Origin: Coriobacteriales bacterium
GTDB lineage: Bacteria; Actinomycetota; Coriobacteriia; Coriobacteriales; UBA8131
Direction: 5' to 3'
DNA length: 9,714 bases
Assembly: GCA_031263665.1 (NCBI GenBank)
Contig: JAISFJ010000086.1
Span: 1 to 9,714, forward strand
The notes under the pieces are model-generated. The model ran no database searches. It was not told where the DNA came from and saw only the letters and a program-made list of their open reading frames with translations. The position numbers and the translations under genes were made by a program. Positions 1-5,878 of the stretch are shown piece after piece (position 1 is the first letter of the stretch; the number at the start of each line of letters is the position of its first letter).

Positions 1-119
1 AGAAAGCCGCTGAACTACACAAAGAGTGGCTCTGCTTCTTCTGGCCGGACTATTCTTCAAAAAAGCATCGAGGTGTGACTCAGATGTATGTGAGCGACCC
101 TTGCTTCAAGGAGTACTAA
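1..119 (+). CDS. MerR-family regulator, C-terminal TipAS domain, 3' end, prematurely stopped
   Basis: Partial gene entering from the left edge, read in the frame starting at base 3. The visible 38 codons contain AAELHKEWLCFFWPDYS, then HRGVTQMYVSDPCFKEY and a TAA at 117-119. The spacing of H-x-x-W, W-x-x-Y-S, H-x-G and MYV-x-D is characteristic of the TipAS/Mta antibiotic-recognition domain found at the C terminus of TipAL-like MerR regulators, which bind drug ligands and activate efflux or self-expression genes. The N-terminal DNA-binding helix-turn-helix lies outside the window. The TAA falls where the family normally continues with a Y/D-rich stretch into a last helix, and the same frame goes on encoding family-like residues after it. 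The gene therefore looks truncated by a nonsense change. The gene is convergent with the Fe-S gene at 215. The family call rests on a short piece and on memory of the consensus. Confidence 0.6.
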   Translation, partial: KAAELHKEWLCFFWPDYSSKKHRGVTQMYVSDPCFKEY

Positions 120-197
120 GACAAGATAGCCCCTGGCGCCGCCGAATTCCTCCGCGACGCAGTCTGGTCTTGGACCTTGAGAGAAGCAGTTCCTTAG
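120..197 (+). pseudogene. In-frame remnant of the TipAS C terminus after the premature TAA
   Basis: Immediately after the TAA at 117-119 the same frame reads DKIAPGAAEFLRDAVWSW and runs to TAG at 195-197. The pattern [DE]-x-I-x-PG-[AL]-x-x-[FY]-x-[RH]-DA is the expected last helix of TipAS-type domains. This suggests the ancestral gene ended at 197, only 17 bp short of the end of the convergent Fe-S gene. No start codon with a ribosome binding site precedes the segment, so it is unlikely to be translated alone. A sequencing error at 117-119 would also explain it. Confidence 0.5.
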
Positions 198-214
198 ACA
201 CCGAGTTTCTTACG

Positions 215-1492
215 TTACAGCAGTTGTTGGCAGACCCACTCGCCGTATTCGCCGGTCCACATGGCTTGGAGTCGCTCGAAGATGGCAGACCAATCAACGC
301 GCTCGCCGAAAACCAGTTCGAGGTAGTTGCGTTGCTCAAAGGGCCACTGTTTGTTGAGAAGTTCCTGGGCCAGGGTGTAGGTGCAGGTGGGACAGGCGCT
401 CACCAGCGTATCGGCTGTCGTTGCCTTTCCCTCATCGAGAACCCGCGTCACACGTCGCGCACTGAGCTCAGGAGCAAAGGCACTGACCGCCCCTCCCGCG
501 CCGCAACAAAGGGTGTTTTTGCCGCAGTGCTCCATTTCGCGGATGGTGCAGCCGTTTTCAGCCAGCAGAGCACGGAGGGCTCGACCGTGACGGGTGTTCG
601 TTCGGTCATGGCAGGAATCAAAAAGGGTAAACGTGCCCGTCTGCTCCGCAACCGTCGCGTGTTGCTGCGCCAAAAGTTCGGACAAAGGCTTAAACTCGAC
701 TTCATCACCAAAGACCTCAGAAAGTTCCTCGTCACATCCCGGGCAGACGGTGATGACCTGTTTGATGCCACCGTGCCGTATCTGTCCAAGCAGCTTGAGC
801 CTCAGGCTTCGCGAACGCTCGATGAGCCCCGCACTCATGAGCGGGCTGCCGCAGCATGACTGACTGAGCGCCCACACAAAGCCCTGAGCATTCAGCCATG
901 TTCCTACCGCTGAGACGAGCTCGGGCATGTAGGACACGAGCGCGCAACCGGGAAAAAACAGCGTATCTACCTGGCCTGGCTCAAGTGAGGCGAGGTCGTA
1001 AAACTCCGGATACGCGATGCCATACACCGCCCGGTAAACGCTGAAAATATGCCACTCTTTATCCACTGAGACAATTTTTGAATCCCCCTCAGGCATATCC
1101 CCCGAAAGCGCAAAAAGCTGCCGCCACGGGCGCGTTGTCTGCGAGGCGACCATGCCAACAGGACAGGTCGCCGTGCAGTGATTGCAAAAACAGCACTCGC
1201 GCAAAGCCTGATACAACGAGGGCTCTTCGGCGATGAAGCGACGTATACCGCTTTTGAGAGCCGCACTATCGAGCTCGCCTTGTTGAGCTTGAGTCGCTTT
1301 GTTAACAGTGGCAAAAAGCTCCTGCCCTTTGGAGGCGATGGTTCCGATGTCAAGCGTCCGGTCTTTGAGAAGTTCACAGCGCGGCTGGCAAGAACCACAA
1401 TGCGTGCAACGAGAAGCCACCTGTGTCCAAGCGGCACATGCCTCATTCAGGTTTGCAGGGAGGCTGCCTTCAAAAGCTTGCTCAATATCCAT
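215..1492 (-). CDS. (Fe-S)-binding protein with two [4Fe-4S] sites and two CCG domains (HdrD/GlpC-like)
   Basis: Predicted 425-residue soluble electron-transfer subunit. The N-terminal half has two ferredoxin-type [4Fe-4S] motifs, C29-x2-C32-x2-C35-x3-C39 and C100-x2-C103-x2-C106-x3-C110-P. Two cysteine-rich CCG (DUF224) domains follow: FFPGC (C183) with SCCGSP (C213/C214) and CPGC (C250/C253), then DSCHD (C294) with LCCGAGG (C329/C330) and CPTC (C367/C370). This order is that of HdrD, GlpC and the Fe-S subunits of glycolate/lactate oxidases, which pass electrons between a flavoprotein and quinone or thiol acceptors. No partner flavoprotein gene is visible, so the substrate is unknown. The frame opens further upstream, but the ATG at 1492 is chosen because GGAG lies 5 nt before it and only then does the overlap with smpB fall to 11 bp. 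It is the last gene of the leftward run; no strong terminator is visible after it. Confidence 0.85.
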   Translation of the reverse strand: MDIEQAFEGSLPANLNEACAAWTQVASRCTHCGSCQPRCELLKDRTLDIGTIASKGQELFATVNKATQAQQGELDSAALKSGIRRFIAEEPSLYQALRECCFCNHCTATCPVGMVASQTTRPWRQLFALSGDMPEGDSKIVSVDKEWHIFSVYRAVYGIAYPEFYDLASLEPGQVDTLFFPGCALVSYMPELVSAVGTWLNAQGFVWALSQSCCGSPLMSAGLIERSRSLRLKLLGQIRHGGIKQVITVCPGCDEELSEVFGDEVEFKPLSELLAQQHATVAEQTGTFTLFDSCHDRTNTRHGRALRALLAENGCTIREMEHCGKNTLCCGAGGAVSAFAPELSARRVTRVLDEGKATTADTLVSACPTCTYTLAQELLNKQWPFEQRNYLELVFGERVDWSAIFERLQAMWTGEYGEWVCQQLL

Positions 1493-1964
1493 CGCGACTC
1501 CGTTCCTTAAACGCGCGTTCAATTTCCCGCTTGCTGTCTCGGGCGGCCATCGCGTCACGCTTGTCGTAGTTTTTCTTGCCGCGCGCCAAGCCGAGCTCAA
1601 CTTTTACGAGGCCCGCTTCGTTAAAATACAGGGAGAGCGGTACGAGTGTCATCCCCGCCTGCTGGGTTTTTTCTTTAAGATAACGTATCTGTTTGCGGCG
1701 CATGAGAAGTTTGCGCTTGCGGTCCGGCTCAACGTTTGCGCGGTTGCCATGGCTGTAGGGCCTCACATGCAGGCCATGAAGCCACAGCTCCCCGTTCCGA
1801 ATGAGGGCAAAGGCATCGGTCAGCTGGCCACCGCCTTCCCTGAGCGAGCGAACCTCCGTCCCCACAAGCGCTATGCCCGCCTCAAAACTTTCCTCGATGA
1901 AATACTCATGAAAGGCTTTGCGGTTCTTTGCGACCGTCTTATGTTCATCCTGGTGTTTTGCCAT
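1482..1964 (-). CDS. smpB: SsrA-binding protein SmpB
   Basis: 160 residues, normal length for SmpB, the partner of tmRNA in rescuing stalled ribosomes by trans-translation. The diagnostic N-terminal block is present (KTVAKNRKAFHEYFI, then ESFEAGIALVGTEVRSLR), followed by the central L-W-L-H-G-L-H-V-R-P-Y piece of the OB-fold and a basic C-terminal tail (KKNYDKRDAMAARDSKRE) that enters the mRNA channel. The ATG at 1964 starts 2 nt after the stop of the M42 peptidase; a TTG at 1970 is a less likely alternative. The stretch before the start is C-rich and has no Shine-Dalgarno sequence, which points to translational coupling with the upstream gene. Its 3' end overlaps the Fe-S gene start by 11 bp. 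The tmRNA gene ssrA, often close by, is not in this window. Confidence 0.95.
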   Translation of the reverse strand: MAKHQDEHKTVAKNRKAFHEYFIEESFEAGIALVGTEVRSLREGGGQLTDAFALIRNGELWLHGLHVRPYSHGNRANVEPDRKRKLLMRRKQIRYLKEKTQQAGMTLVPLSLYFNEAGLVKVELGLARGKKNYDKRDAMAARDSKREIERAFKERSRDGY

Positions 1965-1966
1965 AA

Positions 1967-3043
1967 TCAACGGGGGGTGAAGTCGACCGTCTCGTCCAAA
2001 TCGAGAACAAAGCGGGTGAGTATTTTGACCGCGGTATCGAGGTCTGTGAGTTTGAGTACTTCGGTCGGCGTGTGCATGTAGCGCAAAGGAATGGAGATGA
2101 GGCCCGCGACTTTGCCACCCCTTGAGAGTTGTATGGGATTCGCGTCGGTGCCCGTCGCGCGCGGCTCCGGCCCTATCTGATAAGGAACGTTTTCTGCCTC
2201 GGCAGCCGCGACCACACGCTCAAAGAGCACGGGATTGATGTTGGGTCCGCGCCCAATGAGAGGGCCATCTCCGCACTTCGCCTCACCGTACTTTGTTTTT
2301 TCGATGCCGGGGTAGTCGGTCGCGTGCCCCACCTCGGCACTGATGCCGATGAGAGGGTCTACACCGTAGGCGCTGGTCACGCCCCCGCGTAGGCCGATTT
2401 CTTCCTGCACGGTTCCCGCGGCTATCATATCTCCTGTGCTACCGCCTGCCTTTTTGACTTCCTCAAGCACGCGCGCCGCAATCCAGACACCAATCTTATC
2501 ATCAAAGGCGCGCGCCACGGCAAAGCCATCCCCGTAGGTTTCAAAGCCCACGCCGTAGGTGATGGGGTCCCCAACGCGAACAAGTTTTTTGACCTTTTTG
2601 CCATCCAATCCAACGTCGATAAACAGCTTATCCATCTTGGTAACTTTTTTGCGCTCATCGGGGTCGATGAGATGGATGGGCTTACGCCCCACAACCCCTC
2701 GCAACAGCGCGGGTTCTCCCTTGCCCGTCCCGTAGACATTTACCCGCGTGCCCAACAGTATGGCCGCGTCCACACCGCCGATGGCATCAAAGCTGATGAA
2801 GCCCTCATCACTTATATATTTGACCATCAGGCCAATTTCATCGATGTGCCCGGCAATCATGACGCGCGGTGACGACCCTGTGCCTTTGAGGGTCGCGTGC
2901 ACACTTCCCAAGATGTTTGTCTCTATGCTGTCCGCGCTCTTCTCAAGACGGGCGCGAAGCAACTTGGCCGCGGGCACCTCATACCCACTCGGAGAAGGCG
3001 CTTCGGTTAACTCTTTGAGAAACTTGAGGTCCTTACTGTTCAT
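1967..3043 (-). CDS. M42 family metallopeptidase (glutamyl/deblocking aminopeptidase, FrvX-like)
   Basis: 358 residues, the usual size of M42 cytosolic dinuclear metal aminopeptidases that form large tetrahedral shells and trim short peptides. Metal and catalytic residues are recognisable: AGHIDEIG (H66, D68), AFDDKIG (D182, bridging ligand), QEEIGLRGG (E214 catalytic base, E215 ligand), SAEVGHATD (E237) and RYMHTPTE (H324). Many family members have Asp rather than Glu at the position of E237; this could shift specificity but is not proof. The ATG at 3043 has AAAGGA 7 nt upstream. It follows hisC after 66 bp and runs into smpB with a 2-bp gap. The older label 'cellulase M' for this family is misleading. 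Substrate preference cannot be read from the sequence. Confidence 0.9.
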   Translation of the reverse strand: MNSKDLKFLKELTEAPSPSGYEVPAAKLLRARLEKSADSIETNILGSVHATLKGTGSSPRVMIAGHIDEIGLMVKYISDEGFISFDAIGGVDAAILLGTRVNVYGTGKGEPALLRGVVGRKPIHLIDPDERKKVTKMDKLFIDVGLDGKKVKKLVRVGDPITYGVGFETYGDGFAVARAFDDKIGVWIAARVLEEVKKAGGSTGDMIAAGTVQEEIGLRGGVTSAYGVDPLIGISAEVGHATDYPGIEKTKYGEAKCGDGPLIGRGPNINPVLFERVVAAAEAENVPYQIGPEPRATGTDANPIQLSRGGKVAGLISIPLRYMHTPTEVLKLTDLDTAVKILTRFVLDLDETVDFTPR

Positions 3044-3109
3044 AACTCATCCTTTCAAGCCCAATTCTACAGGAAACTACCGTCCATTCAAAAGACACGC
3101 GTCGGAAAA

Positions 3110-4213
3110 CTATTGGGTGGGAAACAGGGTTTCGAAGGCTGTGATTGTTGCGGTAACGCCGGCGGTGTCGCCGATGCCTACACGCAGCCCGTTTGCCTCG
3201 GGGAAGGGGCGTGTGATGATACCTTTGCTCAGCAACGCGTCAAAAGTTGCGGCCGCATCCGGCACCTCCACCCAGACAAAGTTTGCCTCGCTCGGATAAT
3301 ATTTCAGCCCAAGCCGCTCAAAACAAGCGCACAGATTTCTTTTGCCGGCCGTGTTGAGCGCACGGCGTCTGTCGAGTTCCTCGTCGTCTTCGAGACAGGC
3401 GCGGGCGGCGATTTGCGCAAGCGCGTTGACGTTAAAAGGCTCGCGTATTTTGTGCAGCATCTCAACGAGTATCGAAGGAGCAAAACCATAGCCGCAGCGC
3501 AGGCCCGCAAGCGCGTATATCTTAGAAAACGTACGTAAAACAACGTAGGGACGTTGGCCATCAAAGTACGCAAGCGGTGCTGCCGCCTGCTCATCGTCAA
3601 CAAACTCTTCGTAGGCCGCATCGAGGACAACGAGCACATGCGAGGGCACCTTTTTAAGAAAATCCTCAAGCGCGGCGGCACTCACCACGGCTCCTGTGGG
3701 ATTGTTTGGCGTGCATACCGTAACGATTTTTGTTCGCTGGTCGATAGCCGCCAACAAAGCATCCAGGTCAAACGAGCCATCGGCGGCCAAGGCGACCTCA
3801 CGGCAATCTGCGCCGGCAATCTGCGCCGAAGAGCGATAGACAACAAAGGACGGCCAGCCATAAACAACGTTATCACCCGGCTCAAGGCAGGTTTGGGCAA
3901 TGAGGTCGATAAGCTCATTGGAACCGTTGCCAACGATTATCTGTTCAGACGGAATCTGATAGTGCCAAGACAACAACTGAGTGAGATGATGAGATGAGCC
4001 GTCCGGATATTCATTGAGCGTACTGAGCGCCTCCCGCATTGCTTTAAGCGCTGAGGGAAACGGCGGCAACGGGCTCTCATTTGATGAGAGCTTATAGATG
4101 GTGTCGGCCTTGGCAATCTGTCGAATCTGTTCCTCGCGCAGACCCGGCCGATAGGCCTGTACCGGCTCCAATTCTTTTCGGAAGAACAACGACCAGTCCA
4201 TCTCACCGTTCAT
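3110..4213 (-). CDS. hisC: Histidinol-phosphate aminotransferase
   Basis: 367 residues, fold type I PLP enzyme of the HisC group, which converts imidazole-acetol phosphate and glutamate to histidinol phosphate in histidine synthesis. Visible motifs are KLSSNESPLPP near the N terminus, GNGSNELID, NNPTG (170-174), D198-A-A-Y201, the PLP lysine in TFSKIYALAGLRCGYG (K231, with R239) and the substrate-binding arginine in ANGLRVGIG near the C terminus. The ATG at 4213 is preceded by GAGAGGAAG at suitable spacing; the internal ATG at 4201 would have its GGTGAG directly abutting the codon, so it is less likely. No other his genes are in the window, so a side role with aromatic keto acids is possible, as is known for some orphan HisC proteins. 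It lies 57 bp after dut and is probably co-transcribed. Confidence 0.9.
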   Translation of the reverse strand: MNGEMDWSLFFRKELEPVQAYRPGLREEQIRQIAKADTIYKLSSNESPLPPFPSALKAMREALSTLNEYPDGSSHHLTQLLSWHYQIPSEQIIVGNGSNELIDLIAQTCLEPGDNVVYGWPSFVVYRSSAQIAGADCREVALAADGSFDLDALLAAIDQRTKIVTVCTPNNPTGAVVSAAALEDFLKKVPSHVLVVLDAAYEEFVDDEQAAAPLAYFDGQRPYVVLRTFSKIYALAGLRCGYGFAPSILVEMLHKIREPFNVNALAQIAARACLEDDEELDRRRALNTAGKRNLCACFERLGLKYYPSEANFVWVEVPDAAATFDALLSKGIITRPFPEANGLRVGIGDTAGVTATITAFETLFPTQ

Positions 4214-4270
4214 ATGAAGCTTCCTCTCTCAACTGTGGGACTGATGCGACGGGGGCAACTGTCTTGAAGC

Positions 4271-4708
4271 CTACGCTTTGCCACTGCTGCCAAATCCTTT
4301 TTCGCTGCGCTCGGTGCCATCGAGCGTGGCAACCTCCACAAGTTTTACCTGCGGTATCGGCAGAATAACGAGCTGAGCGATACGGTCCCCCTTGTGTATT
4401 TCTATGGGCTTTTTGTCATCAAGGTTTATCGCAATGACCATGATTTCTCCGCGATATTGACTGTCGATAAGCCCAGGACTATTGACCAGCGAAAGCCCCT
4501 GACGCGCCGCCGCGCCGCTACGCGATTGCACAAAACCGGCATATCCATCTGGAATAGCCATCCTCAGCCCAGTAGGAATGAGGGCGCGTTCCTGAGGCTT
4601 GAGAAAGCAGTCTTGTGCCGCGCGAAGGTCAAGCCCCGCGTCACCGGGATAAGCATACTCGGGCAGCGGAAGTGCCGAGTCGAGCCGCATGATGGAAACA
4701 GTAAGCAT
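4271..4708 (-). CDS. dut: Deoxyuridine 5'-triphosphate nucleotidohydrolase (dUTPase)
   Basis: 145 residues, standard length for a trimeric dUTPase that splits dUTP to dUMP and pyrophosphate, keeping uracil out of DNA and feeding dTMP synthesis. All five motifs are present in order: PGDAGLDLRA (21-30), QSRSGAA (61-67), NSPGLIDSQYRGEI (76-89, catalytic D82 and Y85), KGDRIAQLVI (106-115) and the glycine-rich arm RSEKGFGSSG (134-143). The ATG at 4708 has GGAG 5 nt upstream. It is the first gene of the leftward run toward hisC and is separated from nrdR by 161 bp that hold a candidate terminator for nrdR. Its neighbourhood with nrdR and lexA fits a nucleotide and DNA-damage theme. Confidence 0.95.
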   Translation of the reverse strand: MLTVSIMRLDSALPLPEYAYPGDAGLDLRAAQDCFLKPQERALIPTGLRMAIPDGYAGFVQSRSGAAARQGLSLVNSPGLIDSQYRGEIMVIAINLDDKKPIEIHKGDRIAQLVILPIPQVKLVEVATLDGTERSEKGFGSSGKA

Positions 4709-4709
4709 T

Positions 4710-4731
4710 AGTGCTCCGTAAAGCTAAAACT
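4710..4731 (-). promoter_or_regulatory. 22-nt leader element upstream of dut, shared with hflX
   Basis: On the minus strand this element reads AGTTTTAGCTT, then 3 unlike bases, then GGAGCACT, and ends just before the dut start codon. An element with the same spacing and 17 of 22 identical positions occurs before hflX (9528-9549). TAGCTT could serve as a poor -10 element, but no convincing -35 is seen, so the function is open. The dut ribosome binding site lies inside it. Confidence 0.3.
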
Positions 4732-4771
4732 ACCTGTTTGAAGCGGTCTTTTTGCCGCTGCACTGCGCCTT

Positions 4772-4808
4772 AAAAAGTACGCCATTACGACAAGTAGGGC
4801 CGTACTTT
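4772..4808 (-). terminator. Weak intrinsic terminator after nrdR
   Basis: The arms AAAGTACG (4774-4781) and CGTACTTT (4801-4808) are perfectly complementary. Two further CC/GG pairs form across a one-base bulge, leaving a 14-nt loop. Read leftward, the hairpin is followed by a short T run (complement of 4772-4776). It lies 61 bp past the nrdR stop and before dut. The U tract is short, so termination may be partial and the dut run may receive read-through from the SOS promoter. Confidence 0.4.
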
Positions 4809-4869
4809 CCGCCTTGTTCAGCAACAAAAATCCTCACTTCCAACACGCAGTTTTTAACGTAACGAAGCA

Positions 4870-5316
4870 CTAATTCATACCCTTGAGCGCTGCCTGAAAC
4901 TCATCAACATCCCTGAAGTCTTTGTAGACCGAAGCGAAACGGATATAAGCGACATCATCAATAGCACGCAGGCGCTCAAGTACCATATCGCCGAGAACCT
5001 TGGAACGCACCTCGTTTTTCAGGGTGTTACGTATTTCCGACTCAACATCATCGATAAGAGCCTCAAGACGCTTCGCGGACACATCGCGTTTGGCGGTCGC
5101 TATGAGCAGCCCGCGGAGCAGCTTGGTACGGTCAAAGGGTTCAGAGCTTCGGTCGTTTTTGGTAACAATGAGAGGTGACTCGTTGTGACGTTCATAGGTA
5201 GTAAAACGTGTGCCACATCCCAGGCACTCACGACGCCTGCGAACAGAGAGCCCATCATCTGACGGACGTGAGTCTATGACTTTCGACTCAGGGTAATCAC
5301 AAGACACGCAACGCAT
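4870..5316 (-). CDS. nrdR: Transcriptional repressor NrdR
   Basis: 148 residues, typical of NrdR, the nucleotide-sensing repressor of ribonucleotide reductase genes. The N-terminal zinc ribbon uses C3-x2-C6 and C31-x2-C34 (MRCVSCDYPESKVIDSR; ECLGCGTRFTTYER) with the basic SVRRRR segment between them for DNA contact. Residues about 49-139 form the ATP-cone, including the PFDRTKLLRGL and FASVYKDFRD blocks. The frame is open 23 codons further upstream, but the ATG at 5316 is chosen because the zinc ribbon begins there and GGGAG lies 4 nt before it. A small perfect inverted repeat (AGAAAT/ATTTCT, 5326-5343) sits directly upstream of that ribosome binding site. The gene lies 68 bp after the SOS-controlled small gene and probably shares its transcript, as in the divS-nrdR arrangement of Corynebacterium. 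Confidence 0.95.
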   Translation of the reverse strand: MRCVSCDYPESKVIDSRPSDDGLSVRRRRECLGCGTRFTTYERHNESPLIVTKNDRSSEPFDRTKLLRGLLIATAKRDVSAKRLEALIDDVESEIRNTLKNEVRSKVLGDMVLERLRAIDDVAYIRFASVYKDFRDVDEFQAALKGMN

Positions 5317-5384
5317 TGAACTCCCAGAAATCCTCGAATTTCTCAAGAGAGACAAAGGCCAACCGTCATCTCCCCAAAGGAGCA

Positions 5385-5519
5385 CTATACCATATTTGGC
5401 AAAATAATCAGTACCGCCGCCACGATACAGGTCATTACAATGGACAGAATTTTTTGCCCAATGGTTAAATCCGATAAAGTGATTCCCTCGCTGCTTCCAA
5501 TTCTCAATTCGTCTTTCAT
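5385..5519 (-). CDS. 44-residue single-pass membrane peptide under SOS control, possible division inhibitor
   Basis: Small ORF of 44 codons with ATG at 5519 and TAG at 5385-5387. A strong AGGGAGG (5524-5530) lies 4 nt before the start, and a well-formed promoter lies about 50 bp upstream. The peptide has a polar N terminus (MKDELRIGSSEG), an amphipathic stretch to about residue 23, and one hydrophobic segment, about 24-44 (ILSIVMTCIVAAVLIILP), reaching the C terminus. Two LexA boxes cover its promoter, and nrdR follows on the same strand. Position and control match DivS (Corynebacterium) and ChiZ/Rv2719c (Mycobacterium), and recall YneA (Bacillus) and the 29-residue SidA (Caulobacter), all SOS-induced division inhibitors. 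It lacks the LysM domain of ChiZ and YneA. Division inhibition is inferred from context; no sequence homology to any of them is recognised. Confidence 0.75.
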   Translation of the reverse strand: MKDELRIGSSEGITLSDLTIGQKILSIVMTCIVAAVLIILPNMV

Positions 5520-5557
5520 GATTCCTCCCTTCTCAAAAGCCCCATAGACTTTTGAAT

Positions 5558-5571
5558 CGAACATCTGTTTG
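5558..5571. promoter_or_regulatory. LexA (SOS) box 2 upstream of the small membrane peptide gene
   Basis: CGAACATCTGTTTG, matching the Gram-positive SOS box (CGAAC-N4-GTTYG; ideal CGAACATATGTTCG) with two deviations. It overlaps the expected transcription start (about 5568-5569) of the leftward promoter and lies 27 bp centre to centre from box 1. Bound LexA here would block transcript initiation. Confidence 0.85.
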
Positions 5572-5575
5572 CTTT

Positions 5576-5604
5576 ACTATACTACGAACATTTGTTCGAT
5601 GCAA
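5576..5604 (-). promoter_or_regulatory. Sigma-70-type promoter for the small peptide gene and nrdR
   Basis: Read leftward: -35 TTGCAT (5599-5604), exactly 17 bp spacer (5582-5598), -10 TATAGT (5576-5581). The spacer contains LexA box 1 completely, and the predicted start point falls in box 2. The leader would be about 50 nt with the strong AGGGAGG at its end. Confidence 0.65.
5585..5598. promoter_or_regulatory. LexA (SOS) box 1 in the promoter spacer
   Basis: CGAACATTTGTTCG, differing from the ideal palindrome at one central base. It fills the space between the -35 and -10 elements of the leftward promoter, so LexA and RNA polymerase cannot bind together. It is the stronger of the two boxes here. 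Confidence 0.9.
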
Positions 5605-5673
5605 GGGCATCCGCCGAAAAAATTTCAAATAACCCTTTGCGAGCTGCTGGGAATGTGGTTTTATAGTTCTAGC

Positions 5674-5702
5674 GCTTCGTAAAGTCTTAGACTTTACAAA
5701 GC
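5674..5702. promoter_or_regulatory. 29-bp palindrome, probable operator of an unknown regulator
   Basis: Core arms GTAAAGTCT (5679-5687) and AGACTTTAC (5689-5697) are perfectly complementary around one central base. Beyond one mismatched pair, GCTT and AAGC extend the symmetry on both sides. The right half includes the -35 of the rightward promoter. No T run follows on either strand, so it is not a normal terminator. It is not a LexA box and I do not recognise the regulator. Confidence 0.55.
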
Positions 5703-5720
5703 ACGAGGCAGTCGTATAGT
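5693..5720 (+). promoter_or_regulatory. Sigma-70-type promoter for the 368-residue membrane protein gene
   Basis: TTTACA (5693-5698), 16-bp spacer, TATAGT (5715-5720); each hexamer matches the consensus at 5 of 6 positions. The start would be near 5727, giving a leader of about 150 nt. The -35 overlaps the 29-bp palindrome, which suggests repression at that site. It is about 95 bp from the nearest LexA box and so is probably not under direct SOS control. Confidence 0.5.
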
Positions 5721-5755
5721 AATAATGGTATAGCAAATTTTGAGTCAGCATTATT

Positions 5756-5776
5756 GGATAGCTCTTCAGCTATTTT
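5756..5776 (+). promoter_or_regulatory. Small leader hairpin followed by a T run
   Basis: ATAGCT (5758-5763), CTTC loop, AGCTAT (5768-5773), extendable in RNA by two G-U pairs and running into TTTT (5773-5776). It lies inside the presumed leader of the membrane protein gene and could be a weak attenuator. The low GC content of the stem makes this uncertain. Confidence 0.25.
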
Positions 5777-5791
5777 GGGCTCATACACATT

Positions 5792-5804
5792 GCGGATAAT
5801 CCGC
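5792..5804. repeat. 13-bp perfect palindrome in the leader
   Basis: GCGGATAATCCGC: six-base arms around one central A. It is GC-rich inside an AT-rich leader, so it stands out, either as a short hairpin in the mRNA or as a protein site. No consensus is recognised. Confidence 0.3.
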
Positions 5805-5878
5805 CCCTCTGCTACTATCACATATCGTAGGCTTATTGTTTGGCCGAAAAGCAGGAATCGGGGGCTCAGAGAGGCACT

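Larger units (their letters stand above)
5520..5878. other. Divergent regulatory region without a gene
   Basis: 359 bp between the small membrane peptide gene (leftward) and the 368-residue membrane protein gene (rightward). It is more AT-rich than the flanking genes and holds two LexA boxes, two opposed promoters, a 29-bp palindrome and two short hairpins. Frames open on the minus strand in this region (5533-5751 and 5687-5890) run through the control sites, have no clear ribosome binding site and show no recognisable protein, so no gene is called. Confidence 0.7.

Noticed and set aside
26..859. Long plus-strand ORF of 277 codons
   Set aside because: It lies opposite the Fe-S gene, whose cysteine motifs are unmistakable, and spans the TipAS remnant; its translation is basic and low in recognisable motifs. 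It is a shadow of the true gene.
1493..1600. N-terminal extension of the Fe-S protein (36 more codons)
   Set aside because: The extra residues are read from the smpB coding region in another frame. The ATG at 1492 has a good GGAG site and begins the recognisable protein.
1299..2081. Plus-strand ORF of 260 codons
   Set aside because: Antisense to smpB and the ends of two real genes, with no ribosome binding site and no domain-like sequence.
5317..5385. N-terminal extension of NrdR (23 more codons)
   Set aside because: NrdR proteins start with M-[RK]-C-x-x-C. The ATG at 5316 has its own ribosome binding site, and the extension corresponds to the spacer after the small peptide gene.
5840..5878. 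TTG start giving a 381-residue membrane protein
   Set aside because: No Shine-Dalgarno sequence precedes the TTG, whereas the ATG at 5879 has GAGAGG at good spacing. It cannot be excluded fully.
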